Shown in pieces: positions 9,827 through 17,286 of a stretch of DNA of 34,453 nucleotides (positions are counted from its first letter, which is position 1; each line of letters begins with the position of its first letter). The position numbers and the translations under genes are program-made. Under the pieces are notes generated by a model, which saw only the letters and a program-made list of their open reading frames with translations, did not search any database and was not told where the DNA came from. This stretch comes from Alphaproteobacteria bacterium (GTDB lineage Bacteria; Pseudomonadota; Alphaproteobacteria; Caulobacterales; Caulobacteraceae): assembly GCA_003241825.1 (NCBI GenBank), contig QBLX01000008.1, forward strand, positions 1 through 34,453, given 5' to 3'.

Positions 9827-10833
9827 GTGTCACACAGGCTGACGGGCGACTGAAAAGCCAGAAGTTCCGGCAGGCCCGCGAGGATGACTGGAAGCAGCTG
9901 GAACGGCTGATGGACAAGGCCGAGAAGGGATCGGCGCGACGTCTGTCAGACGAAGATATCCTGGCCATTCCGGTGCTCTATCGGTCTACCCTGTCTGCCT
10001 TGTCCGTGGCTCGGGAAACATCGCTGGACCGGGCACTGATCGGTTATCTGGAGACCCTGTGCGCGCGGGCCTACTTCTTTGTCTACGGCTCGCGTTCGAC
10101 CTTGAGCGGCAAGCTCGGTTCCTTCTTTCGCCAGGACTGGCCGGCAGCCGTGCGGGCCGTATGGAAAGAGACCTGCGCTTCGGGGTTGTTGTTGCTGGGC
10201 GGGGCCGTAGCGGCGGCTGTTCTGGTCGGCCAGGAGCCGGACTGGTTCTATGCCTTCGTACCAGGCGAACTGGCGGGTGGACGCGATCCAGCGGCCTCGA
10301 CCGAGACCCTGCGGGCCACACTGGCGGGTGAGGGTTCGAGCGATGGCCTGTCCGCCTTTGCAACCTTCCTGTTCACCCACAATGCGAAGGTTGCGATTCT
10401 GGCTTTCGCCCTCGGGTTTGCCCTGTGCATCCCGACCGGACTTCTCCTGCTCTACAATGGAGCAACGATCGGAGCCTTCGTGACCCTTTTCGCCAGCCGC
10501 GGGCTGGGTTTCGAGGTCGGGGGCTGGCTGCTGATCCACGGTGTCACCGAGCTGTTAGCTGTGGTCCTCGCCGGAGCGGCAGGGCTCCGGATCGGCTGGG
10601 CGATCGCCTTTCCCGGCGTTCGGGATCGACTGGACGCCGCGGCCGCGGCAGGGCGCACGGCGGCCACAGTCATCGCAGGCGTCGTGGTCATGTTGTTCGT
10701 TGCCGGTCTGCTGGAAGGGTTCGGACGCCAGCTGATCGAGAGCACCACGGTCCGGTATGTCGTTGCCGGAACCAGCGCCCTGATCTGGGGCCTGTATTTC
10801 TACGGGCCGCGAAGAGGCCGTACTCATGTCTGA
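9823..10833 (+). CDS. Stage II sporulation protein M-like (SpoIIM) membrane protein
   Basis: Multi-TM; TFLFTHNAKVAILAFALGFALCIPTGLLLLYNGATIGAF...LIHGVTELLAVVLAGAAGLRIG is characteristic. Confidence 0.9.
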   Translation: MSVTQADGRLKSQKFRQAREDDWKQLERLMDKAEKGSARRLSDEDILAIPVLYRSTLSALSVARETSLDRALIGYLETLCARAYFFVYGSRSTLSGKLGSFFRQDWPAAVRAVWKETCASGLLLLGGAVAAAVLVGQEPDWFYAFVPGELAGGRDPAASTETLRATLAGEGSSDGLSAFATFLFTHNAKVAILAFALGFALCIPTGLLLLYNGATIGAFVTLFASRGLGFEVGGWLLIHGVTELLAVVLAGAAGLRIGWAIAFPGVRDRLDAAAAAGRTAATVIAGVVVMLFVAGLLEGFGRQLIESTTVRYVVAGTSALIWGLYFYGPRRGRTHV

Positions 10834-11746
10834 TGCGACGACTGCTCCCGGTCGCAAGGCCCGTCGAAAGGCACCGTCCAACCCGCCAGGGACACGCGAG
10901 CGGGCCTTTGTAACACCCGAAGGCGTCGATCTGAGGCTGGAGATCGGCGACGCAGGTCAGCGCGCCGCAGCCTTCATGCTGGATGCAGCGATCATCATCG
11001 GAGTGCTGCTTGCCATGACCCTGGCCGCCGTCTTCGCAGGCATCGGCAGCGTCATCACCGGGGGAACCAGCGGCGAGATGATCGTCGTGGTCTGGCTGCT
11101 CGGGTTCTTCCTGCTGCGAAATTTCTACTTCACCGGCTTCGAGCTGACAGCACGCGCAGCAACGCCCGGCAAGCGTGCGATGGGGCTGCGGGTCGCTGCC
11201 CGTGATGGTGGCCGCCTTCGCGCCGAGTCGGTCGTGGCCCGCAATGCCATGCGCGAACTTGAGGTCTTCCTGCCCTTCGGACTGATCGTCAGCCGCGCTG
11301 ACCAGGGCGGCGTCGACAGCTGGATGTATCTGCTGGCCTTCGTCTGGGCAGCGATCTTCGTCTTCTTTCCTCTGTTCAACCGCGATCGGTTGCGGGCAGG
11401 AGACCTGATTGGCGGGACCTGGGTGGTAAGAACACCGAAGCAGAAGCTCGTCCGAGACATGGCCGACGAGGGCACGGCGCGCATGGACCGCTATCAGTTC
11501 ACAACGGCCCAGCTGGATGCCTATGGCGCTCGCGAGCTGCACGTCCTCGAGGATGTGCTGCGGCTTCGAAAACGAGAGACCATGAAGGCCGTCACCGAGC
11601 GAATTGTGCGCAAGATCAACTGGGTCCAGGACGGCGATCAGGACGACTTCGATTTCCTGAGCGCTTACTACACCGGACTGCGAGGACGGCTCGAAGGGCG
11701 GCTTCTCATTGGACAGCGGCGTGCTGACAAACATGACCGTGGTTGA
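10826..11746 (+). CDS. RDD family membrane protein with extended cytoplasmic tail
   Basis: AGQRAAAFMLDAAIIIGVLL, ARAATPGKRAMGLRVAARDGGRL, FPLFNRDRLRAGDLIGGTWVV. Confidence 0.9.
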   Translation: MSDATTAPGRKARRKAPSNPPGTRERAFVTPEGVDLRLEIGDAGQRAAAFMLDAAIIIGVLLAMTLAAVFAGIGSVITGGTSGEMIVVVWLLGFFLLRNFYFTGFELTARAATPGKRAMGLRVAARDGGRLRAESVVARNAMRELEVFLPFGLIVSRADQGGVDSWMYLLAFVWAAIFVFFPLFNRDRLRAGDLIGGTWVVRTPKQKLVRDMADEGTARMDRYQFTTAQLDAYGARELHVLEDVLRLRKRETMKAVTERIVRKINWVQDGDQDDFDFLSAYYTGLRGRLEGRLLIGQRRADKHDRG

Positions 11747-11755
11747 GGCCAGCCG

Positions 11756-12523
11756 TCAGTCGAACAATTCCGCCAGTTCGTCGATCCCGACACCTTCCCT
11801 GGCGGTCCGGAGCTCGTAATAGAGCGCGGCAATGCCAGCCGAACCGATGATCGACTGAACCACAGCGATCAGGGGTGTGAAGATCATAGTGACGACGGGA
11901 CTCCCCGTACCGTCCATTGCGCCGCCGGTCGCAATACTGATGCCCGTCACCGTGCCGCTGATGACTGTCGCGACGACCATGTAGATCACGAACAGTCCGA
12001 AGATCGGCCAGCGGAAGCCCGCCGTCAGCTCGCGACTACGCCCGAAACTTTGGAATATGGACCTGTTCTCCATGACCAGAACCGGGGCTACGACGCAGAA
12101 TACGACGGCAATGATGATGCCGGGGACGATCAGAAAAACCATGCCGAGCATCGTTGCCAGGAACGTCAGGAGGCCGAGACCAAGCAACGGCAGCAACTTG
12201 CCGACCGCAACGCCGAGGGCGGCGCGCAGGGTGACGGCGCGCTTGTTCAGGGCGTTGACGGTGACGTGGACGACCGCAGCCTGAAGCAGATAGGCGCCCA
12301 ACAGCGACAGCAGCCACCCTGTCCCCATGATAACCCAGCCCCGCGGGCTGGTCGGAAACGGCGTGCCACCTTGACCGATGACGGTGATCAGAGACGGAAC
12401 GCCGGTCAGGACGATCGCAGCGAGCGCGAACGTGACAAAGTTACGGCCGATGACGGTGAAAGTGCGCTCCATGACGCGTCCGAGATCGAACCGCCCCGTT
12501 CCCCTTGCCACGTCTGCTGTCAT
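11756..12523 (-). CDS. Multi-TM membrane protein (glycerophosphodiesterase-associated membrane-domain-like)
   Basis: DLGRVMERTFTVIGRNFVTFALAAIVL..., several TM helices, IVPGIIIAVVFCVVAPVLVMENRSIFQSFGRSREL. Confidence 0.7.
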   Translation of the reverse strand: MTADVARGTGRFDLGRVMERTFTVIGRNFVTFALAAIVLTGVPSLITVIGQGGTPFPTSPRGWVIMGTGWLLSLLGAYLLQAAVVHVTVNALNKRAVTLRAALGVAVGKLLPLLGLGLLTFLATMLGMVFLIVPGIIIAVVFCVVAPVLVMENRSIFQSFGRSRELTAGFRWPIFGLFVIYMVVATVISGTVTGISIATGGAMDGTGSPVVTMIFTPLIAVVQSIIGSAGIAALYYELRTAREGVGIDELAELFD

Positions 12524-13154
12524 CGCTTCATCCCATGCTTCGGATTCATTGAAGCCTTTACATCCGGGCGTGGCAATCTCCAGCGTGTAACAACCTTCAC
12601 AAAGCCTCTGTCAGCGCAAATTGAATGCCGCCGACAGGGCCGCGCCGCAGCGTGGGTACAGGGCCAGATCGACCAACCCCTTCCGCTGCTTCGACAGTTC
12701 GCCGGAGGTCTTCCGGCAGCTGGTCAAGCCATGACGACCGACGACTTGCGATCCTGCGAGGCTTCAGTGAAGGAGGTCGATAACACCGCCAGGCAGGAAG
12801 TGGGGGCGCTGGGCAAACAACAGGGCGAACGATATGTGCCCACTGCAGTGCCTTGAGCAGTGCCGGATCCGCCGATTGCCGGGGCTTCAACGCTGCCCGT
12901 ACGGGGCAGCAATCTAGGTCCTGCCGCCCCGAGACACCGGTCGGCCCAACGACACGCAGTCCAGCCTCGCCGCTTTCCCGCTGGTCTCGACCAGTTTCTG
13001 ACCGGTTGGGAACTTGGTCCGGCTCTGGGCGACGGCAGCAGCGCCGAGATCATTTACATGAGCAACAGTCATCACGTGCGCTCGCTCCACACCTAGGTGC
13101 CATTCCTCGAACCGTGACTGCATGTTCGACCGACCGTTACTCCCTCGAAAGCCA

Positions 13155-13168
13155 TGACACCGGTGACA
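13155..13168. promoter_or_regulatory. Candidate LacI-type operator upstream of aldose epimerase gene
   Basis: TGACACCGGTGACA, one mismatch to the perfect palindromic core at 20266-20281. Confidence 0.7.
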
Positions 13169-13262
13169 GAAGGTCAGCAAATACGCATAGTGAAAGGGAG
13201 CATGCCAATACGCGGTGCAACACCGAAATGCGAGGTGTGCGGAACAGCAACAGGACGACCCC

Positions 13263-14429
13263 ATGACCGGACCCGTTCTTGGCCGTCGCGTGTTTGCCGG
13301 GGGCCTGGCCGCCGTGCCCCTGTCCGCCTGCACGACCCTTCGGCCCTCGAGGCAATCGTTCGGCACCGCCGGTGTGACCGAGTCCAGGTTCGGAACCACG
13401 GCCTCAAGTGAACCGGTCTGGCTTTTCACCTTGACGAACCGGGCCGGCCATTCGGCGAAAATCATGACCTGGGGCGCGGCAGTGACCTCGCTGATGATGC
13501 CTGACCGGGCCGGGGTCTCGGCCGATGTCGTCCTAGGCCTGGATACCTATGAGGACTATGTCGCGCGCTCGCGCAATTTCGGCACGACCGTTGGCCGTTA
13601 TGCAGGTCGGATCGCCGACGGCCGGTTCGACCTCGATGGTCGCACCGTTCAGCTCGACACCAGCGGCGGGGCCCACAGTTCCCATGGCGGGCCGATCGGC
13701 TTCGCGAAGCGCAACTGGACCGGACGTGTCGACGAGACGGCTGCGGGACCAGGCGTGGCAATGACACTTGCAAGCGCCGACGGCGATCAGGGCTTTCCCG
13801 GCGAACTGATAATCACCGTCATCTACCGGCTGACCCATGACGACCGCCTGACCTTGTCATTCGAGGCGACGACGACCCGGCCGACGGTCCTCAACCCCAC
13901 TCATCACAGCTATTTCAACCTGTCTGGTGACCCCGAGCGACTGGTGCTCGACCATGTCGTCACGATCAACGCCGACCGCTTCACCGCCTTCGGACCCGAC
14001 AAGATCGTCACCGGCGAGCTGAGGCCGGTGGCCGGTACGCCGCTTGACTTCCGCCTCCCCAAACCGGTCGGCCGCGACCTTGCGGTGCCAGATGAGCAGA
14101 TGACGATCGGCGGTGGCTACGACCACAACTTTGTCGTTCGCGGGCCGCAGGGGACGCTGCGACGCGCCGCCCGGGTCGACCACCCCGCCAGCGGACGCCG
14201 GCTGGAGCTGTGGACCACCGAGCCCGGCGTTCAGTTCTATACCGCGAATCCGGTTGAGATGATCGGCCGGGGCGGCGTCGCCTATCATCCGCGCTGTGGC
14301 CTGTGCCTCGAGCCACAGCACTATCAGAACAGCCCGAACCGACCCGAGTTTCCTTCCACCGTGCTGCGTCCGGGAGAGACCTTTCGCTCCGCCAGCGAAT
14401 ACCGTTTCAGCCTTGCGGGCTCAGTTTGA
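13263..14429 (+). CDS. galM: Aldose 1-epimerase (secreted or lipid-anchored)
   Basis: LSACTT lipobox-like N-terminus; TTVGRYAGRIADGRF, LNPTHHSYFNLSG, GGYDHNFV, GVQFYTAN. Confidence 0.93.
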   Translation: MTGPVLGRRVFAGGLAAVPLSACTTLRPSRQSFGTAGVTESRFGTTASSEPVWLFTLTNRAGHSAKIMTWGAAVTSLMMPDRAGVSADVVLGLDTYEDYVARSRNFGTTVGRYAGRIADGRFDLDGRTVQLDTSGGAHSSHGGPIGFAKRNWTGRVDETAAGPGVAMTLASADGDQGFPGELIITVIYRLTHDDRLTLSFEATTTRPTVLNPTHHSYFNLSGDPERLVLDHVVTINADRFTAFGPDKIVTGELRPVAGTPLDFRLPKPVGRDLAVPDEQMTIGGGYDHNFVVRGPQGTLRRAARVDHPASGRRLELWTTEPGVQFYTANPVEMIGRGGVAYHPRCGLCLEPQHYQNSPNRPEFPSTVLRPGETFRSASEYRFSLAGSV

Positions 14430-14431
14430 GG

Positions 14432-15712
14432 ATGCAGAAGATGACGCGTGAAACTCCACCCGGTCGGCATACAAGCTCCCCGACTTCGTCAATGAAGAGA
14501 TGGGCGCTATCTTCAACTGTTGTTTTGACCCTTTGCCTTCTCAGTGGCTGCGCTCACAAAAGCGCGATGACGGGCATCGCTGCAGCGCCGGGATGGTCCG
14601 CGACTACCGGGTTGACGCATGCGACCGAGGCAACGGCGATCCCGCAATCCTCGACCGACACGCCATGGAGCCGCGACGTCATAATCCAGGCCCGACGCAT
14701 CGCGGACTGGCGACTCGAGAATTCGGCCCGGCTCAAAGACGAAGCTGCAGGATCGACGGCCTGTGAACTCACCGCTCTGATCAACGCCACGACCTATCTC
14801 GGTCTGGCTGATTTCGGCACTGTATCGGGTGACGCGCGCTTCGGCGACGCGGTCCAGGTCGGGGGTCGCGCGTTGGGTTGGGCGACGTCCGACGGAGCGG
14901 GTGGCTGCCAGCAGAGCGCTAATCAGTACGATGTGATCCGCCTGGCCTGGCTGTCGGCTGCCGCGAGGGTTGACGGCAGCGAGCGTCAAGAACGGCTGCA
15001 ACCGACCCTGGATCGCCTGAACCAGACGCTTGCGACGCTCGACGTTACCGGAGCCGTCCCCTGCCTGGAGCGATCATCTTGCAGGAACGACACGGATCTT
15101 CTGTCGATTGCGCTCTGGGCTGAAGCAAGCCGCCTGACCGGCGACCCCCGCTATCTCGCGCATGGCGATGATCGCTATCGCACCGCTTTCGAGCCTCTCT
15201 ACGACACCAAAACATTTCTGTTCCACGACCAGGTTGGCGCCGAAGCCAGCGCCGCCGGAGCGGAGGCTTCTGCTCTTTACAATGGGTTGGCCTATGCAGG
15301 GCTGGCACGGACAATCCAGGCAATCCCCGCCGACAATCCTGCCAGACTGTATTACGTCGCCCTTTATCGCGAGATGTCACGGACCATCCTGGCGCGCCAG
15401 AGAGACGACGGCCACTGGTCGGCTGGCTTGCGGCACCAGGACGATGGTCCCCCGGACATGATGGCGAGCGCGCTTTTCGTCTATGGGCTGGCGTGGGGTT
15501 TGAACACCCAGATGCTGAGCTTCAATGAGGGCGAGACCGCCGCACTGTCCGGTTGGGCGGCGCTGACGAGATCCCTCAGGGCCGACGGGGTCCTTACCGA
15601 AGCGAATGACACCGGGTTGAACCCGCGCCCGGGGGGCAGAAACCCTTCTCCGCGCGACGCGGTCGGGGTCTACCTGATGGCCACAGCGCAGATCGCGGAG
15701 CGAAAATGGTGA
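14432..15712 (+). CDS. GH88/GH105-like six-hairpin glycosidase lipoprotein (unsaturated uronyl hydrolase type)
   Basis: Lipobox LLSGC; ADWRLEN, NDTDLLSIALWAEASRLTGDPRYLAHGDDRYRTAFEPLYDTKTFLFHD, DDGHWSAGL...MMASALFVYGLAWGLN; ATG 14432 chosen over ORF-track 14303. Confidence 0.68.
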   Translation: MQKMTRETPPGRHTSSPTSSMKRWALSSTVVLTLCLLSGCAHKSAMTGIAAAPGWSATTGLTHATEATAIPQSSTDTPWSRDVIIQARRIADWRLENSARLKDEAAGSTACELTALINATTYLGLADFGTVSGDARFGDAVQVGGRALGWATSDGAGGCQQSANQYDVIRLAWLSAAARVDGSERQERLQPTLDRLNQTLATLDVTGAVPCLERSSCRNDTDLLSIALWAEASRLTGDPRYLAHGDDRYRTAFEPLYDTKTFLFHDQVGAEASAAGAEASALYNGLAYAGLARTIQAIPADNPARLYYVALYREMSRTILARQRDDGHWSAGLRHQDDGPPDMMASALFVYGLAWGLNTQMLSFNEGETAALSGWAALTRSLRADGVLTEANDTGLNPRPGGRNPSPRDAVGVYLMATAQIAERKW

Positions 15713-15762
15713 TCAACGCAAACGCCCTCTCACATCGGACCTTCGCAAGAGGATCTCGAACC

Positions 15763-16902
15763 ATGCGCTTGACCACAGCCGTTCTTGCCCTCGCCCTCGT
15801 CCTCGCCCTCGCCCTCGCCCCTGCCGTAACGGAGGCAGGAAGCGTTGACACGACAGGGGCGTCCTCAAGTCACGGCGACCACTTCGCCTTGTTCAATGCA
15901 GAGGCCCGATGCGCTCTCCCCCAACTGGCGCAAGGACCAGAGGGCATAGCGGTGCTCGAGCGGGCAGAGGCCGGACTGACGCGGCCGCACGGGGCCGTCC
16001 CTGTAATGCACACCGAAGGCACCCTGCCGGGCCGAGGCATCCGTGAATTCAGCGCCAAGGCGCGCGAGGACTTCCCTGTCGTCCAGGCCCTGGCCCTGGC
16101 CTATCGAATGACCGGGGAAACCCGATTTCGCGATGCCGCTGAACGCTACCTCCTGGCCTGGGCCGGAACTTACCGCTGGTCGTTCAACCCCATCGATGAA
16201 ACCGGCTTTGACGCCCTGCTGATTGCGTCAGATCTGATTGAGGACGACCTGTCCCCGGACAGCCGGGCCCGGCTGACCGACTTCTGGCATCGTCTTTCGA
16301 CAGGCTATCTGGACGCCATGGACGGCGCGCCGATAAACGCTCACACGAACTGGCAAAGCCACCGGATCAAGCTGGCAACACTGGCCGCCTATGCCGTCGG
16401 CGACGTCGCTCTGATCGATCGGGCCCGCGCCGCCTACCGGCGCCACGTCTCGGGCAATATCCAGGCCGACGGCTCGGTCCACGATTTCCATGAGCGCGAC
16501 GCGATCCACTATGTGACCTATAATCTGGATCCGCTGATGACGGCCGCCCTTGCGGCCGAGAACCACGGCGAGGACTGGTTCGGTTGGCGCAATGAGGCCG
16601 GGGCAGGCGCGCGCGACGCCATCCTCTGGTTGCTCCCCTACGCCGAGGGCAGGCTCACCCATCAGGAGTTCGTCCGCTCCACGATCAAGTTCGACGCCGA
16701 TCGCGCCGCCGTGGGCCAGCCGGGATACACCGGACAGTGGAACGCCGGCGGGGCGGTAAACACCCTGCGTCTAGCCGCCCTCCTGGATGACCGCTTCAAC
16801 GCCGAAGCGTCGGCTCTTTCCACGCGCGTCGACAAACCGGCTGCTCCCTGGATGGTTCTCATGTACGAGGCCCGTGCCGCCGAAGGTAACTGCAGACGCT
16901 GA
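15763..16902 (+). CDS. Alginate-lyase-domain (PL5-like) secreted protein
   Basis: Signal peptide MRLTTAVLALALVLALALAPAV; ARAEDFPVV-type region, NAHTNWQSHRIKLATLAAYAVGD, FHERDAIHYVTYNLDPLMTAAL as in alginate-lyase-domain proteins. Confidence 0.78.
   Translation: MRLTTAVLALALVLALALAPAVTEAGSVDTTGASSSHGDHFALFNAEARCALPQLAQGPEGIAVLERAEAGLTRPHGAVPVMHTEGTLPGRGIREFSAKAREDFPVVQALALAYRMTGETRFRDAAERYLLAWAGTYRWSFNPIDETGFDALLIASDLIEDDLSPDSRARLTDFWHRLSTGYLDAMDGAPINAHTNWQSHRIKLATLAAYAVGDVALIDRARAAYRRHVSGNIQADGSVHDFHERDAIHYVTYNLDPLMTAALAAENHGEDWFGWRNEAGAGARDAILWLLPYAEGRLTHQEFVRSTIKFDADRAAVGQPGYTGQWNAGGAVNTLRLAALLDDRFNAEASALSTRVDKPAAPWMVLMYEARAAEGNCRR
15790..15819 (+). repeat. Hexanucleotide tandem repeat (CTCGCC)5 inside signal peptide
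   Basis: CTCGCC CTCGTC CTCGCC CTCGCC CTCGCC, four exact and one C-to-T variant, in frame. Confidence 0.9.
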
Positions 16903-17200
16903 AAGCCAGGCTGCGGTATCGCCTGCTGCTCCTGGCTTTAGCGCTGGATAGGGTTTCGTACGTGGAGGTTTGACGACGCCTTTCAGGCTCTGAGCCGGCA
17001 ATCAGGCCAAGCGGCCGACGGTCCTTTCGTACGAATGACAACGATCGACCTTTCGGACGGCCGGCGCTTCAGGGAAACGAACATCGAAACCGTCGGAAAC
17101 TCGGTGCGACTGGCCCTGCCTATGTGGGCCAGGTCAGTCTCTGCTGCGCTGAGTCCGAATTGATAAAAGAACAGATGCCGTGCTCAGAGCGGTCCCGGGC

Positions 17201-17238
17201 AAAAAAACGCCCCGTCGTCTCGTGACGTCGGGGCGTTA
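17201..17238 (-). terminator. Rho-independent terminator of TonB receptor gene
   Basis: Minus strand reads AACGCCCCGACG...CGGGGCGTTTTTTT; GC stem followed by T tract, about 50 bp past the stop codon. Confidence 0.85.
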
Positions 17239-17286
17239 CAGTTCCCTGGGCCCGTCCAGCGGGACGAGCCCAAGGGTCAGGAGGCC

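Noticed and set aside
15790-15819. Short repeat considered as CRISPR-like
   Set aside because: A contiguous hexamer repeat with no spacers, inside a signal-peptide coding region.
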